32,776 nucleotides of DNA from Snowella sp. (GTDB lineage Bacteria > Cyanobacteriota > Cyanobacteriia > Cyanobacteriales > Microcystaceae). Shown here one piece after another: positions 1 through 8,304 of the stretch (its first letter is position 1; every line of letters begins with the position of its first letter). Both the position numbers and the translations under genes were made by a program. The stretch lies in contig QBMS01000038.1 in assembly GCA_003249095.1 (NCBI GenBank), forward strand, positions 1-32,776. The letters run 5' to 3'. Below the pieces are notes generated by a model. It was not told the DNA's origin, searched no databases, and was given only the letters and a program-made list of their open reading frames with translations.

Positions 1-509
1 GTATTGGAGGGAGGGGAAGGATCGGGAGTAGGAGTGGGGGGATTCGTCGGCGCGGCGATCGCTGTTTGGGGGGTCGGAGCAACAGGAGCAACGGGAGCAT
101 CAAAACCCAACAAAAACTCACTATCAGAAAAATAATTGATCAAAGGTTGGGGATTAGGATTACTCAGCCATTGTCGGCGGCTCATATTAACGGAAAGCAC
201 AGGGGCGATATTACCATTATTTTGACCGATTACCACAATTCTGACTTCATTTAAGGATGAATTCTTACTGAAATCATTTTTCAATCGTGTTGTCACTAAG
301 GTTGTTGCCCGTTGAACAAAATTAGGATAGGTTTCATCAGGCTCACGGGAAAGAGTCAGGGGAATTTGGGAAATTTGGGCGATCGCGACGGGAGAATCCA
401 CTAAAGCAACGGTGAACCATCCAGCGCAGCCCAAACTCAAACTGGCGAAACAGCTAAGGGAAAAGAATTTTGGGATAATCCCAGCTTGTCTAAGTTTTGT
501 TTTCATCAT
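1..509 (-). CDS. Secreted/lipobox-less exported protein, 5' part (runs off left edge)
   Basis: An open minus-strand frame begins at tandem ATGs (507-509 and 504-506) and is still open at base 1, so only about the first 169 residues are present. The N-terminus is basic (MKTKLRQ), followed by a hydrophobic stretch rich in S, L, C and A and a likely signal-peptidase site near a VAIAQ motif, so export is likely. The mature part begins with a short conserved-looking segment (QIPLTLSREPDETYPNF) and then an alpha/beta-like region. The visible end is a proline/threonine-rich linker (PTNPPTPTPDPS) that probably joins another domain outside the window. I do not recognise the family. No strong ribosome binding site is visible. 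The small plus-strand frame at 66-254 overlaps it and looks like a shadow. Confidence 0.7.
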   Translation of the reverse strand, partial: MMKTKLRQAGIIPKFFSLSCFASLSLGCAGWFTVALVDSPVAIAQISQIPLTLSREPDETYPNFVQRATTLVTTRLKNDFSKNSSLNEVRIVVIGQNNGNIAPVLSVNMSRRQWLSNPNPQPLINYFSDSEFLLGFDAPVAPVAPTPQTAIAAPTNPPTPTPDPSPPSN

Positions 510-683
510 CAAAAATATAAAAATAACGAGAAAAAAATAGGATATTTACACAGAATTAAGATTTTTAAAAGAAAACGGCGATCGCGCCATCAAAAATTCC
601 ATTCATCAGAGTAAGGGCAAGGAAAAAGAATCCTAATAAAGAAACCCTTCCTAAAATTCTAGTCAAGAGGGGAATACATCCTT

Positions 684-689
684 TATAAT
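684..689 (+). promoter_or_regulatory. Candidate -10 box (TATAAT) upstream of rpsA
   Basis: A perfect TATAAT lies about 115 nt before the rpsA start, in the otherwise gene-free stretch 510-804. No good -35 is seen at 16-18 nt, so this is only a candidate. The leader also holds an AGGAGG at 750-755, about 50 nt before the ATG and too far to serve it; its role is unknown. Confidence 0.3.
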
Positions 690-804
690 GAAGAGTCTGT
701 GTCCTGACTAGATTGATGAACATTACTCAATCTCTTACTGTATAGTAACAGGAGGCATTAACACCAAAAACGCGGAGATTAAGGGATTAGGACTTAAAAC
801 GTAC

Positions 805-1818
805 ATGATCAGTCAAAAAACAACTACTTCAAAAAATATTGGTTTTACCCACGAGGACTTTGCAGCACTTCTCGACAAATACGATTACCATTTTAGCCCA
901 GGGGATATCGTAGCAGGAACCGTCTTTAGCATGGAATCTAGAGGCGCATTAATTGATATTGGTGCTAAAACAGCCGCCTATATCCCCATTCAGGAAATGT
1001 CTATCAATCGGGTGGATGATCCCGATGAGGTTCTTCAACCGAACGAAACCCGTGAATTTTTTATTCTGACTGACGAGAATGAAGATGGTCAGCTAACCCT
1101 TTCTATCCGTCGCATTGAATATATGCGGGCTTGGGAACGGGTACGTCAACTTCAGGCAGAGGATGCTACCGTCCGTTCTAATGTTTTTGCGACCAATCGT
1201 GGTGGTGCTTTAGTCCGTATCGAAGGATTACGCGGCTTTATCCCTGGATCTCACATTAGTGCGCGGGAAGCCAAAGAAGATTTATTGGGCGAAGACCTAC
1301 CCTTAAAATTTTTGGAAGTGGATGAAGAAAGAAACCGTTTAGTTCTGAGCCATCGTCGTGCCTTAGTTGAGCGTAAGATGAACGGTTTAGAAGTGGGTCA
1401 GGTTGTCATTGGTTCTGTACGCGGCATCAAGCCCTATGGAGCCTTTATCGATATCGGGGGAGTTAGCGGATTACTCCACATCTCTGAAATTTCCCATGAT
1501 CATATTGATACGCCCAGCAGTGTTTTTGAGGTGAATGATGAACTGAAGGTGATGATTATCGATCTCGATGCCGAAAGAGGTCGGATTTCCCTTTCTACCA
1601 AGCAGCTTGAACCCGAACCAGGGGCAATGCTTAAAGATCGGGAATCAGTTTATGCCCAAGCAGAGGCAATGGCTGAGAAATATCGTCTCAAGTTATTAGC
1701 CGCCGCCGAAGGCCGTACCCTTGAACCAGAAGAGGTGGTTGATCTCTCTGATCTTGATATTCCCTCTGCCCTAGAAGATGGGGACGATGAAGAGGCGATC
1801 GCCGCTACAGAAGAATAA
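805..1818 (+). CDS. rpsA: 30S ribosomal protein S1 (cyanobacterial three-S1-repeat form)
   Basis: The 337-residue protein binds mRNA at the 30S subunit and helps start translation. Three S1/OB-fold repeats are visible: about residues 31-100 (starts GDIVAGTVFSME), 115-180 and 197-266 (starts GQVVIGSVRGIKPYGAFIDI, then LLHISEIS). This matches the short cyanobacterial and chloroplast form rather than the six-repeat enterobacterial one. The tail is acidic (DLDIPSALEDGDDEEAIAATEE) and not part of an S1 repeat. The start is the first ATG after an in-frame stop; no strong Shine-Dalgarno lies directly before it, as is common for rpsA. A clear terminator follows, so it is probably monocistronic. Confidence 0.95.
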   Translation: MISQKTTTSKNIGFTHEDFAALLDKYDYHFSPGDIVAGTVFSMESRGALIDIGAKTAAYIPIQEMSINRVDDPDEVLQPNETREFFILTDENEDGQLTLSIRRIEYMRAWERVRQLQAEDATVRSNVFATNRGGALVRIEGLRGFIPGSHISAREAKEDLLGEDLPLKFLEVDEERNRLVLSHRRALVERKMNGLEVGQVVIGSVRGIKPYGAFIDIGGVSGLLHISEISHDHIDTPSSVFEVNDELKVMIIDLDAERGRISLSTKQLEPEPGAMLKDRESVYAQAEAMAEKYRLKLLAAAEGRTLEPEEVVDLSDLDIPSALEDGDDEEAIAATEE

Positions 1819-1843
1819 ACAGAATTTCCATGATTTTGTCTAG

Positions 1844-1867
1844 AAGAGGGTTAATCCCTCTTTTTTT
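1844..1867 (+). terminator. Rho-independent terminator of rpsA
   Basis: Inverted repeat AAGAGGG / CCCTCTT with a 5-nt loop, followed directly by a run of T, 26 nt after the rpsA stop codon. Confidence 0.85.
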
Positions 1868-2060
1868 GTGGAAAATTTGAAATCCACTTTTAAAATGTCA
1901 GTCGGACAATGCGACTTCTGGGTTCGGTTCTAACGACTCACTAATATATTAAAATCTTGTTACAGTAGAACAAAGTAAAAAATTAATCAATAAACTTGAA
2001 GACTATTGTTCTTTAAGTGGGCATTGTTAACATACCAGCATCATCGAGAGGAGGAAAACC

Positions 2061-2402
2061 ATGAACCCCGAATCCCAACGTCAACAAAGTTTATTTGGCA
2101 GTGACCATGAAATCGGAGAAGGTCTTTGGAATTACGTCCAAACGCTGACTCCCGAAACGATCGCCCAACTATCAAAACCTGAATCCCAGGAAGTTTTTCA
2201 GGTGATGGAAAGAAATATTATCGGTTTGTTAGGTAATTTACCATCCGAACATTTTGGTATCACCGTTAGCACCAGTCGGGAGCATTTGGGCCGATTACTA
2301 GCGTCTGCCATGATGAGTGGTTATTTCCTCCGTAATGCGGAACAGAGAATGGGTTTTGAGCAGTCCTTCCACTCCCTTCAAGGTGTTAGTGACGCTGAAT
2401 AA
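2061..2402 (+). CDS. DUF760 family protein
   Basis: A 113-residue soluble protein of the DUF760 family, which is conserved in cyanobacteria and plastid lineages; its biochemical role is not established. Typical features are the helical core with LWNYVQTLTPE near the N-terminus, VMERNIIGLLGNLP in the middle and the SREHLGRLLASAMMSGYFLRNAEQR helix near the C-terminus, where other members have the same arrangement. A strong ribosome binding site (GAGGAGG) lies just before the ATG. The 3' end overlaps the likely start of mutY by about 14 nt, so the two are probably translationally coupled. Confidence 0.85.
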   Translation: MNPESQRQQSLFGSDHEIGEGLWNYVQTLTPETIAQLSKPESQEVFQVMERNIIGLLGNLPSEHFGITVSTSREHLGRLLASAMMSGYFLRNAEQRMGFEQSFHSLQGVSDAE

Positions 2403-3498
2403 TTTGACCGATCTTCAGGTTGAGCAATTACGGCGATCGCTGCTCCAATGGTATAACAAACAGGGGCGCGATTTGCCTTGGCGACGGACGACTGATCCCT
2501 ACCCCATCTGGGTTTCAGAGATTATGCTCCAGCAAACCCAGGTTAAAACCGTCATTCCCTACTATGAACGCTGGTTAATCCAGTTCTCCACAATTTCCCA
2601 GGTGGCCCAAGCCGAGTTACAAACCGTTCTCAAAGCCTGGGAAGGTTTGGGTTATTACGCCAGAGGTCGCAATCTCCACAAAGCCGCCCAGGTCGTAACC
2701 CAGATTTATGAGAGCAGATTTCCCGACCAGTTAGAAAAAGTATTAGCCTTACCAGGTATCGGTCGCACCACGGCAGGGGGAATTTTGAGTGCGGCCTTTA
2801 ACCAACCGATTTCGATTTTAGATGGCAACGTTAAACGGGTTTTATCTCGTTTGATTGCGTTACCCGTTATTCCCACAGAAGCCTTGTCTGAACTTTGGGC
2901 CTTATCCGATCGCCTACTTGATCCCGATCAGCCGCGAGATTTCAATCAGGCATTAATGGATTTAGGAGCCACTGTTTGCACCCGTTCTCAACCAAACTGT
3001 GTTGAATGTCCTTGGAATTTTGCCTGTGAAGCTTACAATAAGAAGATACAAAATCAATTGCCGATACGAAAAATGTCTGTTCCCCTTCCCCATAAACGCA
3101 TTGGTGTGGCTGTTATTTTCAACGATGAAGGTTTAATTCTCATTGATCGCCGTCCCGAAGGGGGATTATTGGGAGGTCTATGGGAATTTCCTGGCGGTAA
3201 AATTGAACCGAACGAAACAGTCGAACAATGTGTTGAACGAGAGATTTTAGAAGAAATTGGCATTGCGATCGCGGTTGGTGAAAATTTAATCACCATTGAT
3301 CATGCCTATACCCATTTTCGGGTCACGCTTCAGGTTCATCTTTGCCGTTATGTGAGTGGCACACCGCAAACCATTGAATGTGATGAAATCCGTTGGGTAA
3401 GTTTAGACGAAATTGATCAATTTCCCGTTCCTAAAGCCAATAGCCAAATTATTACAGCCTTAAAAGAAAGAGATAGGTTGAACAATTTAGTCAAATAA
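2389..3498 (+). CDS. mutY: A/G-specific adenine DNA glycosylase MutY with C-terminal Nudix domain
   Basis: Removes adenine mispaired with 8-oxoguanine. The helix-hairpin-helix glycosylase domain carries the catalytic Glu in SEIMLQQTQ (residue 44) and the catalytic Asp in the LPGIGRTTAGG...LDGNVKRV segment (Asp145). A 4Fe-4S cluster loop is intact (Cys197-x6-Cys-x2-Cys-x5-Cys213). The C-terminal domain contains a complete Nudix box at about residues 270-292 (G-x5-E-x7-REILEEIGI), which is unusual because most MutY C-terminal domains have lost the metal-binding residues. The frame is open from an ATG at 2317, but that would overlap DUF760 by 86 nt. GTG at 2389 (with AAGG upstream) or GTG at 2383 is more likely and gives 369-371 residues, close to the family length. 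Confidence 0.93.
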   Translation: MTLNNLTDLQVEQLRRSLLQWYNKQGRDLPWRRTTDPYPIWVSEIMLQQTQVKTVIPYYERWLIQFSTISQVAQAELQTVLKAWEGLGYYARGRNLHKAAQVVTQIYESRFPDQLEKVLALPGIGRTTAGGILSAAFNQPISILDGNVKRVLSRLIALPVIPTEALSELWALSDRLLDPDQPRDFNQALMDLGATVCTRSQPNCVECPWNFACEAYNKKIQNQLPIRKMSVPLPHKRIGVAVIFNDEGLILIDRRPEGGLLGGLWEFPGGKIEPNETVEQCVEREILEEIGIAIAVGENLITIDHAYTHFRVTLQVHLCRYVSGTPQTIECDEIRWVSLDEIDQFPVPKANSQIITALKERDRLNNLVK

Positions 3499-3712
3499 CT
3501 CAACAAAGTTTGATGCGATCGCGGTTTTCCCCTAACCAGATCTAAACTCATACAAAATGAGTATGTAAATTTTTGTTTTATATGCCTTAACTTTCAAGAA
3601 AAGGTGTAGAATTTCTTATTGAATTTAATTTTTTAAAAGCCCATTTGAAATTGATTGGCTTTTATTTTAAAAAATTTTTCAGAAAGATTAAGAGAAAAAG
3701 AAAATCAAATTT

Positions 3713-4819
3713 ATGAATATATCCGTTATGCTCGATATTGGTATTGGTCTTGTAATTATCTATCTTGCAGGTTCAATTTTAGTATCTGCCATTCAAGAAT
3801 TAATTGCTTCTCTTTTGCAATGGCGTTCTCAGCATTTAAAACAATCAATTTTGCAAATGATGCTAAATGATCCCTCTGCCCCGCAGCTCCAGACTGATTC
3901 TCAAACCAATCCCGTTCCTTCTCAAACAAAAACACAATTAACCGTTGCTAGAGAACTTCAAAATAATATTTATAAGAGTTCATTTGTTCAAAGTTTAAAC
4001 CATGCATCAGTCAATTTTTTAGGAAAGCGAGAAGAAATAACGGAAAAGAAATATAAAGAACTATTTATGCGAACCGATCCCAGTTATCTCTCTTCTGAAA
4101 CCTTTTCAACGGCTTTAATTGAGCAGTTAAAAGAAGAATTGAAAAATATGTTAGAAAAACCCGATGAGGCTAGGGCTTCGGATGCAATTAAACAAATAAA
4201 AGATAAAATTAATCATTCTCAAAAAATTCCGACATCTTTAAAAGAAACCCTCATGACGTTAGCAGACAGAGCTTCTTTAAAAGCCAGTGAAGCCGATAAT
4301 AAGCTTTTAATGTTTCAAAAAGAAATTGAGACCTGGTTTGATCGGTCAATGGATCGAGCTTCTGGGGTGTATAAACGTAATACCCAATTGTTATGTTTTT
4401 TCCTGGGTTTTGCGATCGCAATTATTTTCAATCTTGACTCGCTTTTTCTTGCCCATAGACTTTCCCAGGATACGGCAATGCGAACAGCCCTGGCAGGAGG
4501 AGCGGAAACTATTGTGAAAGAATCTACAGCACAAAATTCTCAAAATTTCGATCCAGCTAAACTACAACAAAACATTAATAGTCTGCTAGGACAATCATCA
4601 TTCATTGCACCAATCACTGAAAATGCAGGAAATTTGGTAAATTGTCCCAATAATCAATTAACTTGTCCTCTACAACCAGGAATCCCTAATTTTGGGAAAG
4701 TATTTTCTGCTGTCGTTGGTTGGATTATTACCGCTTTAGCGATTTATATGGGTGCGCCGTTTTGGTTTGAAATTCTTGGCAAATTAGTAAATGTACGCTC
4801 AACGGGCAAAAAGTCTTAG
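3713..4819 (+). CDS. Three-TM membrane protein of unknown function
   Basis: The 368-residue protein has an N-terminal membrane segment (about residues 6-30, LDIGIGLVIIYLAGSILVSA), a long hydrophilic and largely helical middle (about 50-225, rich in K, E and Q, probably partly coiled coil), a second membrane segment at about 229-250 (LCFFLGFAIAIIFNLDSLFL) and a third near the C-terminus (VVGWIITALAIYMGAPFWFEILGKLVNVRSTGKKS). The closing motif APFWFEILGKLVNVR is one I associate with a cyanobacterial family of unknown role. A region with NSLLGQ and two Cys (CPNNQLTCP) lies between TM2 and TM3. The upstream region is AT-rich and the ribosome binding site is weak. It stands alone, with gaps of over 200 nt on each side. 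Confidence 0.75.
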   Translation: MNISVMLDIGIGLVIIYLAGSILVSAIQELIASLLQWRSQHLKQSILQMMLNDPSAPQLQTDSQTNPVPSQTKTQLTVARELQNNIYKSSFVQSLNHASVNFLGKREEITEKKYKELFMRTDPSYLSSETFSTALIEQLKEELKNMLEKPDEARASDAIKQIKDKINHSQKIPTSLKETLMTLADRASLKASEADNKLLMFQKEIETWFDRSMDRASGVYKRNTQLLCFFLGFAIAIIFNLDSLFLAHRLSQDTAMRTALAGGAETIVKESTAQNSQNFDPAKLQQNINSLLGQSSFIAPITENAGNLVNCPNNQLTCPLQPGIPNFGKVFSAVVGWIITALAIYMGAPFWFEILGKLVNVRSTGKKS

Positions 4820-5057
4820 AGCGTAACAGATTTACGAGGCTCTGGCACTTCTCATTTCTTCAATAATTTCAGGGAACCAGGATGGTATAATTAGAAAAGG
4901 TTAATATTTCTTAACTTTATTTTTTTCAATATTTGGCTAATCCCAATCCTTAGACTTATTAAAGATTGTCGGTTTTCCCTTTGAGTTGGCTAAAATTTGA
5001 CCCTATCCTTGCTTTAATGGGCTTGGAGAGTCGCAAACACCCTGATTAATCGTATTT

Positions 5058-5786
5058 ATGACTTCCCCCCTCCAGCAACAGCGAGCCATTATCACAGGAG
5101 CCAGTAGTGGTATCGGCAAAGCGATTGCTTTATCTTTTGCCCAGGCGGGCTGTAATCTTGTCTTAGTGGGCCGTTCCCAGGAAAGGCTTGCTAGCGTAGC
5201 CGATTTGGTGTCGGGGTTTGGCGTAGAAGCAACGGTTTATCCCCTAGATTTAAGTCAACTTTCCCAGGTTCAGTCCCGTTTTCAGGCGATCGCAGAAAAA
5301 TGTGGGCCGATTGACCTGTTAATTAATAATGCTGGCATGGGTTACACCAATTTATTACGGGACACCTCCCTGACAGATTGGCAACAGGTTCTAGACCTCA
5401 ATCTCACCAGTGTTTTTCAAGCCACAATGGGGGTTTTACCCTCCATGCGCGATCGCAAAAAAGGAACCATCATCAATATCGCTTCCATTGCCGCAAAAAT
5501 GGCTTTTCCTGAATGGGGAGCCTATTGTGTGAGCAAGGCCGCTCTTGTGACCTGGGCGAAGGTTGTCGCAATAGAAGAAAGGGCTAATGGCATTCGAGTG
5601 ATGACCATTTCACCTGGATCGGTAAACACTCCTATTTGGGATACCGCCACCGTTAAGGCAGACTTTCCTCGGTCTTCGATGTTAACCCCAGAGGTTGTCG
5701 CTCAAATGATTTTACAAGCGGCCTTACTTCCTACTGAAGCGGTTATCGACGAGATGACAATTATGCCCAGTGCTGGAACCCTATAA
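5058..5786 (+). CDS. Short-chain dehydrogenase/reductase (classical SDR)
   Basis: A 242-residue NAD(P)-dependent oxidoreductase; the substrate cannot be told from sequence. The Rossmann cofactor motif is TGASSGIG near the N-terminus, followed by LVGRS, which suggests NADP preference. The structural NNAG motif (LLINNAGMGY) is present. The catalytic Ser-Tyr-Lys set is complete in INIASIAAK and YCVSK. The SPGSVNTPIWD segment is the usual substrate-loop PG motif. folE follows after 39 nt on the same strand, so cotranscription is likely and a role in pteridine chemistry is conceivable, but that is inference from position only. Confidence 0.9.
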   Translation: MTSPLQQQRAIITGASSGIGKAIALSFAQAGCNLVLVGRSQERLASVADLVSGFGVEATVYPLDLSQLSQVQSRFQAIAEKCGPIDLLINNAGMGYTNLLRDTSLTDWQQVLDLNLTSVFQATMGVLPSMRDRKKGTIINIASIAAKMAFPEWGAYCVSKAALVTWAKVVAIEERANGIRVMTISPGSVNTPIWDTATVKADFPRSSMLTPEVVAQMILQAALLPTEAVIDEMTIMPSAGTL

Positions 5787-5825
5787 GTTCCAATTTAACC
5801 TACCTCTAAATACTCAATTCTTATT

Positions 5826-6542
5826 ATGACGATTGCTTCTTCTCCCAATTCCGACATCAATAATGGAAAGGATCTTCTCAATACCCAATTGACTGAGCGG
5901 ATTCAAACTCGCCCCGATCGCAATACCCACGATGGACAGATGGCCAAAGTTCATCCTGAAGCCCTTGAAATCAGTAAAGAAAAAATGATGGATTCCGTCA
6001 GGGGTATCCTAGAGGCTGTGGGGGAAGATCCAGAAAGAGAAGGGCTATTAAAAACGCCAAAAAGAGTAGCCGAAGCCATGCAATTTTTGACCCAGGGCTA
6101 CAATCAATCCCTAGAAAAATTGGTGAACGGGGCTATTTTTAATGAAGGCCATAATGAAATGGTGTTGGTACGAGATATTGACTTTTTTAGTCTCTGTGAA
6201 CACCATATGTTACCGTTTATGGGAAAAGCCCATGTTGCCTATATTCCCAACGAAAAAGTTGTTGGCTTAAGTAAATTAGCTCGCATTGTGGAAATGTATT
6301 CCCGACGGTTACAAGTCCAGGAACGCTTGACCCGACAAATTGCGGAAGCGGTTCAGGAAATTCTGGAACCTCGTGGAGTTGCCGTTGTGATGGAAGCAAC
6401 CCATATGTGTATGGTGATGCGGGGAGTTCAAAAACCAGGTTCCTGGACAGTCACCAGTGCGATGATTGGTTCCTTCCAAGATGAACAAAAAACCCGTGAA
6501 GAATTTTTGAATTTGATTCGTCATCAACCTAAGTTTTATTAA
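5826..6542 (+). CDS. folE: GTP cyclohydrolase I
   Basis: Converts GTP to 7,8-dihydroneopterin triphosphate, the first step of folate and other pterin synthesis. Zinc ligands are visible: Cys124 and His127 in [10 protein letters not shown] and Cys195 in THMCMVMRG. Other family motifs are [26 protein letters not shown] and [15 protein letters not shown]. The 238-residue length reflects a roughly 45-residue N-terminal extension before the catalytic core, low in complexity and possibly disordered. It probably forms an operon with the SDR gene upstream. A terminator follows. Confidence 0.96.
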   Translation: MTIASSPNSDINNGKDLLNTQLTERIQTRPDRNTHDGQMAKVHPEALEISKEKMMDSVRGILEAVGEDPEREGLLKTPKRVAEAMQFLTQGYNQSLEKLVNGAIFNEGHNEMVLVRDIDFFSLCEHHMLPFMGKAHVAYIPNEKVVGLSKLARIVEMYSRRLQVQERLTRQIAEAVQEILEPRGVAVVMEATHMCMVMRGVQKPGSWTVTSAMIGSFQDEQKTREEFLNLIRHQPKFY

Positions 6543-6587
6543 ACGTTTCGATACTCATTTCTACATTTTTAATAACAAAAAAAGAAA

Positions 6588-6620
6588 CCCGATGTCTTAT
6601 TTAGGCGATCGGGATTTTTT
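6588..6620 (+). terminator. Rho-independent terminator after folE
   Basis: Stem CCCGAT / ATCGGG with a loop that contains part of a HIP1-like GGCGATC, followed by ATTTTTT, 46 nt after the folE stop. Confidence 0.7.
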
Positions 6621-6676
6621 ATGGTAATTGGATTTTAGAAAATTCTTAGCACAGAATTAGGTTTAACGCTTTCTTT

Positions 6677-6706
6677 TCTAAGGATTTGGAAACCAAACTC
6701 CTACCA
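6677..6706. repeat. Dispersed short repeat, copy 1 (TTTGGAAACCAAA core)
   Basis: The stretch TCTAAGGATTTGG/AAACCAAACTCCTAC is nearly the same as 15292-15320. The core TTTGG-AAA-CCAAA is palindromic. It lies between folE and ndk, in a gap between convergent genes. Confidence 0.55.
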
Positions 6707-6740
6707 GATTTAAAGGAGTTTCTGAGAACCTAATTGAGTT

Positions 6741-7190
6741 TTATTCGTAAACCCAAGGAGTAATCGTGGGTTCCCAGGAAACTAATTCTTCTGGGGTAAA
6801 CCAGAGAGCGATTTCGTGCTGGGCAGTTTCAATGGCATCCGAACCATGAATGAGGTTACGACCAATACTAACCCCAAAATCTCCCCGAATTGTTCCTGGA
6901 GGCGAAGTTAAGGGATTGGTGGCTCCAATCAGATTACGGGCCGAAGCAACAACGCCATCTCCTTCCCAAACCATCGCGACGACGGGAGAAGAGGTGATAA
7001 ATTGGACTAAACCTGCGAAAAAGGGTCTTTCTTTATGAACATCATAGTGTTTTGCTGCTAATTCTTTAGAAACGGATAATAATTTTAATCCGACGAGTTT
7101 AAAGCCTTTGGTTTCAAAGCGACGAATGACTTCACCAACGAGATTGCGTTGTACTCCATCGGGTTTGATCATAATAAAGGTGCGTTCCAT
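6741..7190 (-). CDS. ndk: Nucleoside diphosphate kinase
   Basis: Transfers the gamma phosphate between nucleoside triphosphates and diphosphates by way of a phosphohistidine. The 149-residue length is normal. The N-terminal [15 protein letters not shown] strand, the Kpn-loop region and the active-site histidine (His115 in [16 protein letters not shown]) are all present, as is the [12 protein letters not shown] nucleotide-binding segment. The start is an ATG preceded by AAGAGG at about 8 nt. It stands alone on the minus strand, converging on folE. Confidence 0.97.
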   Translation of the reverse strand: MERTFIMIKPDGVQRNLVGEVIRRFETKGFKLVGLKLLSVSKELAAKHYDVHKERPFFAGLVQFITSSPVVAMVWEGDGVVASARNLIGATNPLTSPPGTIRGDFGVSIGRNLIHGSDAIETAQHEIALWFTPEELVSWEPTITPWVYE

Positions 7191-7368
7191 ATTGCCTCTT
7201 AGGGGTGATTGTTAAAATTTGTCACAAGTCCAAGGTCTATTTTACACGCATTATTAACGCATTATTCTAACTTTTCTCGGTACTGAGATGGGACGGCGAT
7301 CGCCTAAACTCTATTTTTAGAGAGTTATTCTTATTAGGATAAAAAACAACCAATTAGGAGAAATTAAT

Positions 7369-7677
7369 TTGATTATCAGAATTTTTAAAGTCAGAATTGA
7401 TCCTGAACTTAGAAACGAGTTTGAACAAAAATTTCAAGAAATCTCTATTCCCTACGTCCAAGCCCAAAAGGGACTAATTTCTTTTGTCGTGGGAAAACCT
7501 ACCCAGTGGACACCTGATGATTACTTATTAATAACTACTTGGGCTAATGAAGAGGATTTAGTCACATTTGCAGGAAAAAACTGGAATCAAGCAGTTATTC
7601 CTGAAGGGATGGAAAAATTTGTTGTTCAATGTTGGGTTGATCATTTTGTTCTTTCAGACGATAGTCAGATTCAATAA
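7369..7677 (+). CDS. ABM-superfamily (dimeric alpha/beta barrel) small protein
   Basis: A 102-residue protein that looks like a single antibiotic-biosynthesis-monooxygenase fold: beta strand MIIRIFKVRIDPE, helix ELRNEFEQKFQE, a GLISFVVGKP strand, the YLLITTWANEEDL strand/helix and a C-terminal VQCWVDHFVL strand. Proteins of this fold include small monooxygenases, heme-degrading enzymes and proteins with no known activity; no catalytic residue set is recognisable here. The start codon is TTG, supported by AGGAG 8 nt upstream, and no ATG is available nearby. It has its own spacers on both sides. Confidence 0.75.
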   Translation: MIIRIFKVRIDPELRNEFEQKFQEISIPYVQAQKGLISFVVGKPTQWTPDDYLLITTWANEEDLVTFAGKNWNQAVIPEGMEKFVVQCWVDHFVLSDDSQIQ

Positions 7678-7761
7678 ACAAAATCCTAGACAAAACAAAA
7701 TATTCCCGACTAAAAAAATATATTACTGATAAAAAGACTATTTTTGATCCTAATTTTTACG

Positions 7762-7794
7762 AAAAAAATAGCCAAGACTTAATCATCCTGGCTA
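7762..7794 (-). terminator. Rho-independent terminator of nfu
   Basis: Read on the minus strand: stem TAGCCA / TGGCTA followed by a run of T, 32 nt past the nfu stop codon. Confidence 0.8.
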
Positions 7795-7825
7795 CCCATT
7801 CTTCTAAGAACCAAAACTCAGATAC

Positions 7826-8068
7826 TTAAAGAACCTGTTCAACTTCAGCAATTTCAGGGATCATTTCTCTTAATTTACGTTCCAGACCCATTTTTAGGGT
7901 CATGGTAGAACTCGGACAGGAACCGCAAGCTCCTTGTAACCGAACTTTAACGATAGGGCCGTCTAACTCCACGACTTCCACATTGCCACCATCAGCCATT
8001 AAATAAGGGCGCATTTCGTCCAAAACGGTTTCAACATTTTCTAGGGTTAGTGCCATTGTTGTTGTCAT
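7826..8068 (-). CDS. nfu: Nfu-type Fe-S cluster scaffold (NifU C-terminal domain)
   Basis: An 80-residue single-domain scaffold that binds a cluster between two subunits and hands it to apo-proteins such as photosystem I. The conserved region has [14 protein letters not shown] and the cluster-binding CxxC in [18 protein letters not shown]. The length matches the short cyanobacterial/plastid Nfu rather than full NifU. Translation may start at the first ATG or at Met5 (MALTLENV). A minus-strand terminator follows, so it is monocistronic. Confidence 0.93.
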   Translation of the reverse strand: MTTTMALTLENVETVLDEMRPYLMADGGNVEVVELDGPIVKVRLQGACGSCPSSTMTLKMGLERKLREMIPEIAEVEQVL

Positions 8069-8304
8069 TGTTAACCTCGGTTAAGCATAATTGCGTTGTT
8101 GTTAGTTTTATCCTAACGCTAACTTGGATAATGTTTCGAGGTGGCTTCCCCTTTTCCGATTTTTTCTAGGCGATCGCGTTTTTGCATTCCAACTGAGTAT
8201 AAATAAGCCATATATCCTAAGAAAATCCTATAATGAACGAGGGCCTTTTCGGTAGAAGTAAAAAACGACCAAAAACCTCTCAGGCATATTTAATTCTAAC
8301 AATA

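Noticed and set aside
66-254. Plus-strand frame of 62 codons at the left edge
   Set aside because: It lies entirely within the minus-strand secreted-protein frame, which has a signal peptide and continuous coding character.
2317-2388. Extended N-terminus of MutY from the ATG at 2317
   Set aside because: It would overlap DUF760 by 86 nt and add residues with no counterpart in the family; GTG at 2389 or 2383 fits better.
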